A stretch of 64,000 nucleotides of DNA from Acidimangrovimonas sediminis. Its GTDB lineage: Bacteria; Pseudomonadota; Alphaproteobacteria; Rhodobacterales; Rhodobacteraceae. The notes under the pieces are model-generated. The model had not been told where the DNA came from. It made no database searches and saw only the letters and a program-made list of their open reading frames with translations. This document shows positions 35,605 through 44,044 of this stretch, one piece after another (position 1 is the first letter of the stretch; each line of letters opens with the position of its first letter). Both the position numbers and the translations under genes were made by a program. The stretch spans positions 310,001 to 374,000 of the forward strand of contig NZ_PHSN01000001.1 in NCBI RefSeq assembly GCF_002871005.1, in the 5' to 3' direction.

Positions 35605-36068
35605 CCCCGAGGCGCGCCACCGCGCCCTATGACTGGCAGGCGCTGGTGCGCCTGATCCAGACCAATTTCGCCTATATGGAGGGGCGGATCGACCCGCCTT
35701 CCTCGATGCACGACCTCGACGCCGCGGCGATCGAGGCCCAGGCCGAGACCGGTGAGGTCTGGGTGCTGGAGGAGGACAACCACCCCGTCGCCTGCGTCTT
35801 CCTGACCCCGCGCGAGGGGGCGCTCTACATCGGCAAGCTGACGGTGGCGACCAGCCACCGCGGCCGCGGCCTCGCCCGCCGCCTGGTCGAGGCGGCACAG
35901 GGCAGGGCGCAGGCGCTCGGCCTGCCGCTGCTGGAACTGCAATCGCGCATCGAACTGGTCGAGAACCACGCGGCCTTCGCCTCGATGGGGTTCGAACTGG
36001 CGGGCGAGACGGCGCATCCCGGCTTCGACCGCCCGACCTCGCTGACCTTCCGCAAGCAACTGGCCTAG
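35601..36068 (+). CDS. GNAT-family N-acetyltransferase
   Basis: A 155-residue acetyl-CoA-dependent acetyltransferase. The acetyl-CoA loop is TSHRGRGLARRLVEAA (about residues 85-100; the Q/RxxGxG/A motif), preceded by the strand YIGKLTVA and followed by LPLLELQSRIELVENHAAFASMGF. The acceptor substrate is unknown. ATG 35601 overlaps the GFA stop and places strand 1 at the very start; an ATG at 35568 would add 11 residues. It is probably co-transcribed with the GFA gene. Confidence 0.82.
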   Translation: MTPRRATAPYDWQALVRLIQTNFAYMEGRIDPPSSMHDLDAAAIEAQAETGEVWVLEEDNHPVACVFLTPREGALYIGKLTVATSHRGRGLARRLVEAAQGRAQALGLPLLELQSRIELVENHAAFASMGFELAGETAHPGFDRPTSLTFRKQLA

Positions 36069-36115
36069 CGCCGGTCCCCGCGCGGCCCCGTCGGGCACTT
36101 CGACACCCCCCAGGC

Positions 36116-36170
36116 CCCCCTTTCTGCTCTCAAATATCCCGGGGGGTGCAGGGGGCAGCGCCCCCGCCGG
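36116..36170 (-). repeat. Intergenic repeat family A, copy 6
   Basis: On the minus strand: hairpin GGGGGC-GCT-GCCCCC (36151-36165), TGCACCCCCCGGGATATTT, then GAGAGCAGAAAGGGGGG. It lies between the GNAT gene and the rpoE promoter, both on the plus strand. Confidence 0.7.
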
Positions 36171-36247
36171 CCCGCCCTCTCTTTCCCGCACGCACGCCAG
36201 GTCGACGTGCCCGGCACCGGCCCCGGCAAGGTTTTTGCGCACCGGTG

Positions 36248-36273
36248 TGATCCGGATCTTTTCCCCGGGCGTA
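36248..36273 (+). promoter_or_regulatory. Putative sigma-E autoregulatory promoter of rpoE-chrR
   Basis: TGATCC (36248-36253), 16 bp, CGTA (36270-36273): a complete match to the -35 and -10 elements known for RpoE/ChrR-type sigma factors. Starts upstream of it, such as GTG 36207, would be outside the transcript, which supports the start at 36393. Confidence 0.75.
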
Positions 36274-36392
36274 GACTGGCTATGCTGGTTGAGAGCGAAC
36301 AGGAAACGAACTTTGGCCCCGCGGTGGCGGCGGCGCCGGCTCTGGCCGGACGCCTCGCCCGGGGACGCAGGGCGGAAAGGCAGACCGGACGG

Positions 36393-36965
36393 ATGACGCC
36401 GGAGATGCAGGACGGGGGCGGAGAGCTTTCGGCCCCGACGATCTGGCTGATCGCGGTGCGCGACGATCGCGACCGGGTCGCCTTCGGGCGGCTGTTCGAC
36501 CATTTCGCCCCGCGGCTGACCGCGATGATGCTGCGCGCGGGTCTACCGCGCGCGCAGGCTGAGGATCTGGTGCAGGAGGTCATGCTGACCGCCTGGCAGA
36601 AGGCAGGCCAGTTCGATGCCGGGCGGGCGCAGGCCTCGGCCTGGATCTACCGCATCGCCCGCAACCGCCAGATCGACCATTTCCGTCGCAACCGCCGGCC
36701 GCTGCCCGACGCGGTGGAGATGGGGGTCGAGGACCGCGAGGACGACGCCCAGCAGGCGCTTGCCCTCGGGCAGGAGACGGGTCACCTGCGCGCGGCGCTC
36801 GCCAAGCTCTCGGAGGAGCAGCGCGCGGTGATCGAGCAGAGCTTTCTCGGCGACCTGACGCATGCCGAGATCCGGCAGCGCACGGGGCTGCCGATGGGAA
36901 CGATCAAGTCGCGCATCCGGCTCGGGCTGGAGCGGCTGCGCCATGAACTGAAGGAACTTCGCTGA
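36393..36965 (+). CDS. rpoE: ECF sigma factor RpoE (ChrR-controlled, ECF11 type)
   Basis: A 190-residue ECF sigma factor. Region 2 is at about 30-100 (FGRLFDHFAPRLTAMMLRAG, LVQEVMLTAWQKAGQFD, ASAWIYRIARNRQIDHFRR) and region 4 at about 130-190 (EEQRAVIEQSFLGDLTHAEIRQRTGLPMGTIKSRIRLGLERLR). In Rhodobacter this sigma directs the response to singlet oxygen and is held inactive by the zinc anti-sigma ChrR, whose gene follows here with a 1-bp overlap (TGATG). The frame is open to 36207. ATG 36393 or 36405 is preferred because the sigma-E promoter lies at 36248-36273. It probably also drives the operon at 18563-23296. Confidence 0.92.
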   Translation: MTPEMQDGGGELSAPTIWLIAVRDDRDRVAFGRLFDHFAPRLTAMMLRAGLPRAQAEDLVQEVMLTAWQKAGQFDAGRAQASAWIYRIARNRQIDHFRRNRRPLPDAVEMGVEDREDDAQQALALGQETGHLRAALAKLSEEQRAVIEQSFLGDLTHAEIRQRTGLPMGTIKSRIRLGLERLRHELKELR

Positions 36966-37615
36966 TGATGCCGCAGGTGACGCATCACATCCCGGAGGAG
37001 ATGGTCCAGGCCTATGTCACGGGCGCGCTGCCGCATGCCTTTTCGGTGGTGGTGGCAGCGCACCTGTCGCTGTGCGACACGTGCCGTGCCGCGGCCGAGG
37101 CGTTCGAGGCCGTGGGCGGCATCGCGCTCGAGACGCTGCCGGCGCCCACCGGCGACGGGGCGGATATGACCGAGCTGCGCGCGCGTACGCTGGCCGCGCT
37201 CGACACCCTGCCGGACGCGGCGCCCGAGCCGCGACCGGTGGCGCCCTATCCCGCGGCGGTGATGGCCGAGCTCGGCAACCGGCCGCCGAGGTGGAAGAGC
37301 CTGGGCGCCGGGATCCGGCAGACCATCCTGAGCCACGGTCCGGAGGGGTCGGTGCGCCTTCTGTCGATCCCGGGCGGCAAGGCGGTGCCGGACCACGGGC
37401 ACAACGGCCTTGAGATGACGCTTGTGCTGCAGGGGGCGTTCAGCGATCACACCGGGCGTTACGGGCCGGGCGACGTGCAGGTGGCCGAGACGGATATCGA
37501 GCATGTGCCCACCGCGGAGCCGGGCCCCGATTGCATCTGTCTGGCGGCCACCGATGCCCCGCTGCGCTTTGCCGCGCTGGTGCCGCGCATGCTTCAGGGC
37601 GTGTTCCGGATCTGA
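36965..37615 (+). CDS. chrR: Zinc anti-sigma factor ChrR (cupin)
   Basis: A 216-residue protein in two domains. The N-terminal anti-sigma domain has the zinc ligands of ChrR: His7 or His8, H33, C37 and C40 in VVAAHLSLCDTC. The C-terminal domain (about 115-210) is a cupin with the metal motif PDHGHNGLEMTLVLQGAFSD and GPGDVQVAETDIEHVPTA. In R. sphaeroides the N-terminal domain suffices to bind sigma-E, and the cupin is needed to respond to singlet oxygen. The start overlaps the rpoE stop. A perfect hairpin follows the stop by 24 bp. Confidence 0.93.
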   Translation: MMPQVTHHIPEEMVQAYVTGALPHAFSVVVAAHLSLCDTCRAAAEAFEAVGGIALETLPAPTGDGADMTELRARTLAALDTLPDAAPEPRPVAPYPAAVMAELGNRPPRWKSLGAGIRQTILSHGPEGSVRLLSIPGGKAVPDHGHNGLEMTLVLQGAFSDHTGRYGPGDVQVAETDIEHVPTAEPGPDCICLAATDAPLRFAALVPRMLQGVFRI

Positions 37616-37639
37616 CGGCGCGCCGACCGGGGGAGAGGG

Positions 37640-37663
37640 GCGCCCCTGTGCCACCAGGGGCGC
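37640..37663 (+). terminator. Hairpin downstream of chrR
   Basis: GCGCCCCTG (37640-37648), loop TGCCAC, CAGGGGCGC (37655-37663): a perfect 9-bp stem 24 bp after the chrR stop. No T-run follows, so termination would be weak or factor-assisted. The rest of the 343-bp gap to 37958 has an AT-richer stretch near 37810-37900 that may hold the promoter of the ABC operon, but I could not place one. Confidence 0.5.
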
Positions 37664-37958
37664 GGGCGCCGGCGCGACGCGGGCACGATGCGGCGCGCAC
37701 GGGCGCCTCTGTGCCCCGCGACCGTTGCGCGCGCTGGAACGTGTTGCGGTGCGGCGTTGCAGGCGTTTTTCCCGTAACAACCGCGGGCGGTGCCGGTTTG
37801 GCCGTCCAGAGCGGCGGATTCTGACTATTTTTACCGCATCTTTGGCGCGATGCCTTGTTTTGCGACAAGCCGGTTGCATTGCAGTGCGGCATTTGCTTGT
37901 CTCATGACAGTTTCGAGAAAGGCACGCCAAAGTGCCGCGACCAAATGGGGAGACCCTG

Positions 37959-39059
37959 GTGACCCAGGACCACAACGGCGCTTTCGTCGAATTCGACCGC
38001 GTGCAGAAGACCTATGACGGTGAGACCCTTGTCGTCAAAGACCTCAACCTCAAGATCGGCAAGGGCGAGTTCCTGACAATGCTCGGGCCGTCGGGCTCGG
38101 GCAAGACGACCTGCCTGATGATGCTCGCGGGGTTCGAGACGGCGACGCAGGGCGACATCCGTCTTGCCGGCAAGCCGATCAACGCGGTGCCGCCCCACAA
38201 GCGCGGCATCGGCATGGTGTTCCAGAACTACGCGCTGTTTCCGCACATGACCGTGGGCGAGAACCTGTCCTTCCCGCTGGAAGTGCGGTCGCTGCCCAAG
38301 TCGGAGCGCGAGAGCAAGATCAAGCGCGCGCTGGACATGGTGCAGATGGGCGATTTCATCAACCGCCGCCCGTCGCAGCTTTCGGGTGGTCAGCAACAGC
38401 GGATCGCGCTGGCCCGCGCGCTGGTGTTCGAGCCGGAGCTGGTGCTGATGGACGAGCCGCTCGGCGCGCTCGACAAGCAGCTGCGCGAGCACATGCAGTT
38501 CGAGATCAAGCACCTGCATGAAAGCCTGGGCATCACCGTGGTCTATGTGACGCACGACCAGGGCGAGGCGCTCACGATGTCGGACCGCGTGGCGGTGTTC
38601 GACGACGGCCGGATCCAGCAGCTGGCCCCGCCGGACGAGCTTTACGAGAGCCCGCAGAACAGCTTCGTCGCGCAGTTCATCGGCGAGAACAACAAGCTGC
38701 CCGGCACGATCGAAGAGATTTCGGACGGCAAGGCCAAGGTGCGGCTGGACAGCGGCGAGTTGATCGACGCGACCGCGGTCAACGTCACCTCGAAGGGTCA
38801 GAGGACCGTGGTCTCGATCCGCCCCGAGCGGGTCGAATACCGGCCCGAGCTGCTGCCCGCAGGCGCCCAGACGATCCCGGCAGAGGTGCTGGAGTTCATC
38901 TACATGGGCGACATCTTCCGCACCCGGCTCAAGGTGGCCGGGTCCGATGAATTCGTCATCAAGTCACGCAACACGCAGGGCCAGGCCCGGCTCAAGCCGG
39001 GCGAGAAGATCCAGATCGGCTGGGCCCCGCAGGATGCGCGCGCGCTCGACGCGCTTTGA
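37959..39059 (+). CDS. Polyamine-type ABC transporter, ATP-binding protein (PotA-like)
   Basis: A 366-residue ATPase. Walker A is GPSGSGKT at 43-50, the Q-loop is in VFQNYALFPHMTV, the signature LSGGQQQR is at 141-148, and Walker B is LVLMDEP with E166. The C-terminal TOBE domain runs from about 270 (VVSIRPERVEYRPE). It energises uptake by the two permeases and binding protein that follow. GTG 37959 is chosen because GGGGAGA lies 5 bp upstream; an in-frame GTG at 37932 lacks a site. Spermidine/putrescine-type import is inferred from the subunit types (PotABCD); related systems take up other small cations. Confidence 0.9.
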   Translation: MTQDHNGAFVEFDRVQKTYDGETLVVKDLNLKIGKGEFLTMLGPSGSGKTTCLMMLAGFETATQGDIRLAGKPINAVPPHKRGIGMVFQNYALFPHMTVGENLSFPLEVRSLPKSERESKIKRALDMVQMGDFINRRPSQLSGGQQQRIALARALVFEPELVLMDEPLGALDKQLREHMQFEIKHLHESLGITVVYVTHDQGEALTMSDRVAVFDDGRIQQLAPPDELYESPQNSFVAQFIGENNKLPGTIEEISDGKAKVRLDSGELIDATAVNVTSKGQRTVVSIRPERVEYRPELLPAGAQTIPAEVLEFIYMGDIFRTRLKVAGSDEFVIKSRNTQGQARLKPGEKIQIGWAPQDARALDAL

Positions 39060-39106
39060 TTTGAGACGCGTGCAACCGGCCCGCTGTCGTGGCCGGGCGT
39101 TCAACC

Positions 39107-39125
39107 GGGGGCGACAGACGCCCCC
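39107..39125 (+). promoter_or_regulatory. Intra-operon hairpin between ATPase and binding-protein genes
   Basis: GGGGGCG (39107-39113), loop ACAGA, CGCCCCC (39119-39125), 21 bp before the start of the binding-protein gene. Hairpins here in ABC operons often alter mRNA stability so that the binding protein is made in excess. The ribosome site TTGGAGG follows it. Confidence 0.5.
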
Positions 39126-39146
39126 ACCCAACTTGGAGGTCACTAC

Positions 39147-40340
39147 ATGACGAAAGATCCCGAAGACCGGAGCACCGGCGTTTCCCGCCGCGAGCTGCTT
39201 GCACTGGGCGGTGCGACGGCCGGCGTGGTGTCGCTGTCATCGCTCGCCACCCTCATCGGCGCCAAGCGTGCCGCTGCCGCCGGCGTGGACAAGCTGAACC
39301 TGGTGTCCTGGGGCGGTGCCTATCAGACCAGCCAGATCGAGGCCTACCAGAAGCCCTATACCGACAAGTACAAGGTCGGCTTCAACAACATCGAGAAGTC
39401 GGGCAACGGCCCGGCGCTGCTGACCGCGCAGGAGCAGTCGGGCAACATCTCCTGGGACATCGTCGACATGCTCCAGGCCGATGCCAACCGCCTGTATGAG
39501 CAGGGCATGCTGGAAGAGATCGTCTGGAACACCGATCTCGACAAGGGCTCGGACGGCAAGCCGGCGTGGGAAGATTTCACCAAGGGCTCGCTCTCGGGTG
39601 GCGACGACAAGTCGGGTGGCTTCGTGTCGACGATCTCGTACAACACGATGTTCGGCTATAACAAGGAAGCCTTCCCGAACGGCGCGCCGCAGACGATCAA
39701 GGACGTCTACGACTTCGAGAAGTTCCCGGGCAAGCGCGGTCTGGAAAAGATCCCTGCCGGCAACCTGGAGTGGGCGCTCTATGCCGACGGTGTGGACAAG
39801 GACAAGATCTATGATGTCCTGGCCACCCCGGAAGGCGTGGACAAGGCGTTCAAGAAGCTGGACGAGATGAAGCCGCACGCCGTGTGGTGGAGCCAGGGTG
39901 CCCAGCCGCCGCAGATGCTGGCGCAGAAGGAGGTGACGATCGCCTCGGCCTACAACGGTCGGATCTTCAACGCGATCGCCTCGGACAATCAGCCCTTCGG
40001 CTTCATCTGGGACGGCGGTCTCTACGAATGGGACGGCTGGGTGATCCCGGCGGGCCTGCCCAAGGATCGCCTGGAAGAGGCCAAGCGGTTCCTGCGCTTC
40101 TCGACCACGACTCAGGCGCTGATCGACCAGGCGAAGTACATCGCCTACTCGCCCGCGCGCCAGTCGTCCTTCGCGCAGATGGGGGATCTGACGTTCTCGA
40201 AGAACGACAAGATCAAGATGATGGACTACATGCCCACGTCGCCCGATCACCTGAAGAGTTCGATCGCGAAGAGCGCGTCGTTCTGGTCGAACTACGGCCC
40301 GCAGCTCTCGGAGCGCTTCTCGTCCTGGCTGGCGAGCTGA
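39147..40340 (+). CDS. Polyamine-type ABC transporter, periplasmic binding protein (PotD/PotF-like), Tat-exported
   Basis: A 397-residue precursor. A twin-arginine signal is clear: SRRELLAL with R14-R15, a hydrophobic stretch to about residue 38, and an AKRAAAAG cleavage region near 40-46. The mature part is a type II binding protein (LNLVSWGGAYQTSQIEAYQKPY, WDIVDMLQADANRLYEQGML, YNTMFGYNKEAF). Tat export implies folding in the cytoplasm before export, uncommon for E. coli PotD but frequent in Rhodobacteraceae solute-binding proteins. It captures the substrate in the periplasm for the two permeases. Good ribosome site TTGGAGG. Confidence 0.9.
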   Translation: MTKDPEDRSTGVSRRELLALGGATAGVVSLSSLATLIGAKRAAAAGVDKLNLVSWGGAYQTSQIEAYQKPYTDKYKVGFNNIEKSGNGPALLTAQEQSGNISWDIVDMLQADANRLYEQGMLEEIVWNTDLDKGSDGKPAWEDFTKGSLSGGDDKSGGFVSTISYNTMFGYNKEAFPNGAPQTIKDVYDFEKFPGKRGLEKIPAGNLEWALYADGVDKDKIYDVLATPEGVDKAFKKLDEMKPHAVWWSQGAQPPQMLAQKEVTIASAYNGRIFNAIASDNQPFGFIWDGGLYEWDGWVIPAGLPKDRLEEAKRFLRFSTTTQALIDQAKYIAYSPARQSSFAQMGDLTFSKNDKIKMMDYMPTSPDHLKSSIAKSASFWSNYGPQLSERFSSWLAS

Positions 40341-40349
40341 TCCGGGATC

Positions 40350-41621
40350 ATGTGTGCTGACGTGACAGCCGCAACGGGGGGGCCGGCGGAAGCCGGCTCC
40401 TCCTCGCTCAAGGCGCGACTGCGCAAGGCCGAGGCCAAGAAGCGGCGCGGCGCCTTCATGCTGACCCTTCCGCTTCTGATCTTCGTGACCGTGATGTTCC
40501 TCGTGCCGCTGGTGGGCATGATCTGGCTGAGCGTCGCCAACACGACCATCCCCGAATACATGCCCAAGACAGTCAGCGCGCTGTCCACCTGGGACGGCAA
40601 GGAATTGCCGCCCGAGAAGGCCTATGCCGCCGTGGCAGAGGACCTTCAGGCCGCCTTCAAGGTGCGCAAGTTCGGCGTGATCGCCAAGAACCTCAACGAA
40701 CAGATGCCCGGTACGCTTGGGCTGATCAACAAGACCTCCTTTCGGACCGGCCGACTGAAGACGGCGCCGGCCAACTGGAAGGACGAACTGACCAAGATCG
40801 ACAAGAAATGGGGCGAGATGCCGATCTGGACGCTGCTCAAGCGCCAGAGCGCGTCGTGGACCCCGGATTACTACCTTGCCGCCGTTGACATGGAACGCGG
40901 GCCGGACGGGTCGATCCAGGCCGTGCCGCCCTATCAGCGGATCTACGTCAAGCTGTTCATCCGCACCGCCTGGATGTCGACGCTGATCACCGTGCTGACG
41001 CTGCTTCTGGGCTATCCGCTGGCCTACTGGATCTCGCGCATGCCGGACAACAAGGCCAACCTGATGATGATCGCGGTGCTTCTGCCGTTCTGGACGTCGC
41101 TTCTGGTCAGGATCACCTCGTGGATCGTGCTGTTGCAATCGCACGGGGTGGTGAACTCCATCCTCGTGGGGTCGGGCGCGGTATCCGACGCAAACAGGCC
41201 GCAGCTGATCAACAACGAGTTGGGCACGATCATCGTCATGACGCAGGTTCTGTTGCCGTTCATGGTGCTGCCGCTCTATTCGACGATGAAGTCGATCCCT
41301 GACAGCTACATGCGGGCGGCGATCTCGATGGGGGCGCATCCGTGGCGCGCCTTCTGGCGGGTCTTCGCGCCGCTCACCGTGTCGGGCATCGGGGCGGGGG
41401 TTCTGCTCGTCTTCATCCTGTCGATCGGCTACTACATTACGCCGGAACTCGTGGGCGGCCAGAGCGGGCAGTTCATCTCGAACCGGATCGCCTACAACGT
41501 GCAGCAATCGCTGAACTGGGGCCTTGCGGCCGCGCTCGGCACGATCCTGACTGCGGTGACGCTGATCCTGTTCCTGCTCTACGGCATGATCACCGGCAAG
41601 GGAAAGGTGACCATCGGATGA
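40350..41621 (+). CDS. Polyamine-type ABC transporter permease with large periplasmic insert (PotB-like)
   Basis: A 423-residue inner-membrane protein, about 140 residues longer than E. coli PotB. The first membrane helix is at 36-62. Residues 65-195 are hydrophilic and rich in Lys and Trp (LPPEKAYAAVAEDLQAAFKVR, NWKDELTKIDKKWGE), which would place an extra domain on the periplasmic side. The remaining five or six helices start at about 205, with the ATPase-contact EAA loop as SIPDSYMRAAISMGAHPWRAFWRVFAP near 310-336. It starts 9 bp after the binding-protein gene, and its stop overlaps the next start (ATGA). Confidence 0.88.
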   Translation: MCADVTAATGGPAEAGSSSLKARLRKAEAKKRRGAFMLTLPLLIFVTVMFLVPLVGMIWLSVANTTIPEYMPKTVSALSTWDGKELPPEKAYAAVAEDLQAAFKVRKFGVIAKNLNEQMPGTLGLINKTSFRTGRLKTAPANWKDELTKIDKKWGEMPIWTLLKRQSASWTPDYYLAAVDMERGPDGSIQAVPPYQRIYVKLFIRTAWMSTLITVLTLLLGYPLAYWISRMPDNKANLMMIAVLLPFWTSLLVRITSWIVLLQSHGVVNSILVGSGAVSDANRPQLINNELGTIIVMTQVLLPFMVLPLYSTMKSIPDSYMRAAISMGAHPWRAFWRVFAPLTVSGIGAGVLLVFILSIGYYITPELVGGQSGQFISNRIAYNVQQSLNWGLAAALGTILTAVTLILFLLYGMITGKGKVTIG

Positions 41622-42475
41622 AACCGAAGAAACTTCCCGGATACCTCAGCCCGGCGGAACACGGCTGGTTCTACCTGTTCCGCTTCTACGGCATCGTGGT
41701 GCTGTTCTTCCTCGTGGTGCCGCTTCTGGTGATCATCCCGTTGTCGTTCAACGCGACACCGTACTTCACCTTCACCAAGGGGATGCTGGAACTTCAGCCC
41801 TCGGCATATTCGCTGCAATGGTACGCGAATTTCTTCACAGATCCGCAGTGGCTTCTGGCGCTTAAGAACAGCTTCATCGTGGCGCCGGTCGCGACGCTGA
41901 TCGCGACGGTGCTGGGCACGCTGGCGGCGCTGGGGCTGACCCGGCCGGGGATGCCGTTCAAGACGCTGATCACCTCGCTCTTGGTGCTGCCGATGATCGT
42001 GCCGCTGATCATCACCGCGACAGCGCTGTTCTTCTACTTCTCGTACCTGCACATCGTCGACAGCTACGTGGGCGTGATCATCGCCCACGCGATCCTGGGC
42101 ACGCCCTTCGTTGTGATCACCGTCACCGCGACGCTGGAGGGGCTGTCGCCGCAATACTACCGCGCGGCGCTGTCGCTCGGGGCGTCTCCCCGCACGGCGT
42201 TCTTCAAGGTGGTGATGCCGCTGGTGCTGCCGGGGATCATCTCGGGCGCGCTCTTCGCCTTCATGACCTCGTTCGACGAAGTGGTGATCGTGCTGTTCAT
42301 CGCGGGGCCGGATCAGAAGACCCTGCCGCTGCAGATGTGGACGAACCTGCGCTACACGATCGACCCGACGATCCTGGCCGTGGCCTCGCTGATCCTGCTG
42401 CTGGCCGTCGTGCTGTTGGGCAGCCTCGAGCTGTTCCGCCGCCGGTCGGAGAAGATCCGCGGCGTCTCTGGCTGA
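41618..42475 (+). CDS. Polyamine-type ABC transporter permease (PotC-like)
   Basis: A 285-residue permease with six hydrophobic segments. The EAA loop is GLSPQYYRAALSLGASPRTAFFKVVMPLVLPGI at about 166-198. Length is normal for PotC/PotI. Its ATG overlaps the stop of the preceding permease by 4 bp. It is the last gene of the operon ATPase-binding protein-permease-permease. A 7-bp hairpin GGGGGCC-GAC-GGCCCCC (42481-42497) follows the stop by 5 bp, ahead of the main terminator. Confidence 0.9.
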   Translation: MKPKKLPGYLSPAEHGWFYLFRFYGIVVLFFLVVPLLVIIPLSFNATPYFTFTKGMLELQPSAYSLQWYANFFTDPQWLLALKNSFIVAPVATLIATVLGTLAALGLTRPGMPFKTLITSLLVLPMIVPLIITATALFFYFSYLHIVDSYVGVIIAHAILGTPFVVITVTATLEGLSPQYYRAALSLGASPRTAFFKVVMPLVLPGIISGALFAFMTSFDEVVIVLFIAGPDQKTLPLQMWTNLRYTIDPTILAVASLILLLAVVLLGSLELFRRRSEKIRGVSG

Positions 42476-42519
42476 GGGGCGGGGGCCGACGGCCCCCGAA
42501 TCTCGGAAAGCAGAAAGCG

Positions 42520-42555
42520 AAAGGGCCGGCGCTTCGGGTGCCGGCCCTTTCCTTT
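42520..42555. terminator. Bidirectional rho-independent terminator
   Basis: AAAGGGCCGGC (42520-42530), 9-nt loop GCTTCGGGT, GCCGGCCCTTT (42540-42550), followed by CCTTTG on the plus strand. On the minus strand it ends in TTTCGCTTTC. The perfect 11-bp stem sits between the convergent ABC operon and IMPase gene and probably serves both. Confidence 0.85.
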
Positions 42556-42607
42556 GTGATCCGAGATGTTCCTGTAAGTCGAAGGGAGCGGCCCGCCGGA
42601 GCAGCCC

Positions 42608-43402
42608 TCAGGCCTCGCGCAGCGCCTTCGCCAGAGGGTCGAAGACCTGCGTGTTGGCCGCGATCATCGCGCCCTTGTCTAGGATGGAGTCGCCCTCGCG
42701 GATCGGGCCGACCATGCCGCCGGCCTCGCGCACGAGGAGGAGGCCCGCGGCGATGTCCCACGTGTTCAGCCCGCGTTCCCAGTAGCCGTCGTAGCGCCCG
42801 GCCGCGACATAGGCGAGGTCGAGCGAGGCCGCGCCCCAGCGGCGCACGCCGGCACAGACAGGCATCAGCTTGGCGAGATCCTTGAGCGTGGCGGGCAGGG
42901 TGCCGCGGCCGCCGAAGGGCACGCCGGTGGCGAAGATGCATTCTATCATGCTGCGCCGGCCCGAGACCCGCAGCCGCTGGTCGTTCATCCAGGCGCCGGC
43001 GCCCTTCTCGGCCCAGAACAGCTCGTCCTTGGCGGCGTCGTAGATCACGCCAGAGACGATCTCGCCCTTGTGCTCGAGCGCGATCGAGATCGCCCAGTGC
43101 GGCAGGCCGTGCAGGAAGTTGGTGGTGCCGTCGAGCGGATCGACGATCCAGCGGCGGGTCGGATCCTCGCCCTCCACCGCGGCGCTTTCCTCGCCGACCC
43201 AGCCGTAGGTCGGACGGCCGCCCATCAATTCGTCGCGAATGATCTTCTCGGCGGCGATGTCGGCGCGGCTGACGAAATCGCCTGGCCCCTTGGTCGAGAC
43301 CTGAAGGTTCTCGACCTCGCGGAAGTCCTTGACCAGCGAGCGGGCGGCCTTGCGGGCGGCCTTGATCATCAGGTTCAGGTTGGCGCTGCCTTGGGTACTC
43401 AT
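42608..43402 (-). CDS. suhB: Inositol-1-monophosphatase (SuhB-type)
   Basis: A 264-residue Mg2+-dependent phosphatase. It has the WVGEESA metal-ligand Glu pair (about 68-74), motif 1 RWIVDPLDGTTNFLHGLPH (about 84-102), and motif 2 NTWDIAAGLLLVREAGG near 215. These are closer to the canonical SuhB/IMPA signature than the enzyme at 25001. In enteric bacteria SuhB also helps rRNA transcription through NusG/NusE; whether this homologue does is unknown. ATG 43402 has AAGGAG. Single gene; repeat copy 7 lies upstream. Confidence 0.9.
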   Translation of the reverse strand: MSTQGSANLNLMIKAARKAARSLVKDFREVENLQVSTKGPGDFVSRADIAAEKIIRDELMGGRPTYGWVGEESAAVEGEDPTRRWIVDPLDGTTNFLHGLPHWAISIALEHKGEIVSGVIYDAAKDELFWAEKGAGAWMNDQRLRVSGRRSMIECIFATGVPFGGRGTLPATLKDLAKLMPVCAGVRRWGAASLDLAYVAAGRYDGYWERGLNTWDIAAGLLLVREAGGMVGPIREGDSILDKGAMIAANTQVFDPLAKALREA

Positions 43403-43489
43403 CGCGGGCTCCTTGGTTCGCTGGCCCCTATAGGCGCAAAGCTTCGTGAAGGGAAGGGGGCGGCGGGCCGCGCCGCGCAGATGGCGGGC

Positions 43490-43514
43490 TGCGTATTTGG
43501 AGAACAATGAAAGG
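43490..43514 (+). repeat. Intergenic repeat family A, copy 7 (GCGTATTTGG subtype)
   Basis: TGCGTATTTGGAGAACAATGAAAGG, one base different from copy 3 at 8924 over 24 positions. Located in the 254-bp gap between suhB and the NDUFA12-like gene, upstream of both. Confidence 0.65.
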
Positions 43515-43656
43515 GAGGGGGGGGCGGCACCCGGTGACGGAGGAGGAGCGGTGGAGGTGCGGGCCGGGCAGCGGAAAGCCCCGCGGCGCGGGGCCGGGGT
43601 ACTGGACCTCGGGGCCGGGTTGGTCCATATGGGAAGAAACCTTCCGGAGGGATCAG

Positions 43657-44031
43657 ATGGACTTCCTCAAGCGCACGCTCACCTGGTGGAACAGCCAGAC
43701 GATCGGGACCCAGCTTTTCACCTGGCGCCGGGGCCAGAAGGTGGGCGAGGATGCCGAGGGCAACACCTTCTTCCAGACCCCGGACGGCAAGCGCCGCTGG
43801 GTGATCTACAATGGCGACATCGAGGCAAGCCGCGTGTCGCCGGAATGGCACGGCTGGCTGCATTTCACCTGGGACCAGCCGCCGACCGAGGCGCCGCTGG
43901 CGCACAAGCCGTGGGAAAAACCCCACCAGGAAAACCTGACCGGGACGCCGATGGCCTATGCCCCGGCGGGCTCGTTGCGCCGGCTGAAGCCGGTCGAGCG
44001 CAGCGACTACGAGGCCTGGCAGCCGGAATAA
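43657..44031 (+). CDS. NADH:ubiquinone oxidoreductase accessory subunit NDUFA12 family
   Basis: A 124-residue protein of the B17.2/NDUFA12 family, one of the few supernumerary complex I subunits present in alphaproteobacteria. Conserved features are [20 protein letters not shown] near 17-36, [25 protein letters not shown]-type PEWHGWLH, and [16 protein letters not shown]. It should sit peripherally on the matrix/cytoplasmic arm. The start has CGGAGGG. It is the first of three co-directional genes (NDUFA12, mlaD, DUF2155) that are neighbours in many alphaproteobacteria. Confidence 0.93.
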   Translation: MDFLKRTLTWWNSQTIGTQLFTWRRGQKVGEDAEGNTFFQTPDGKRRWVIYNGDIEASRVSPEWHGWLHFTWDQPPTEAPLAHKPWEKPHQENLTGTPMAYAPAGSLRRLKPVERSDYEAWQPE

Positions 44032-44044
44032 GCGGAACAGAGGC

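Noticed and set aside
36207-36392. GTG start for rpoE at 36207, giving a 252-residue protein
   Set aside because: It lies upstream of the TGATCC-N16-CGTA promoter, and the extra residues resemble no sigma-factor N-terminus.
39237-41507. A 756-codon minus-strand frame opposite the ABC transporter genes
   Set aside because: It spans two genes and their junction on the other strand, is Arg/His-rich and lacks any domain.
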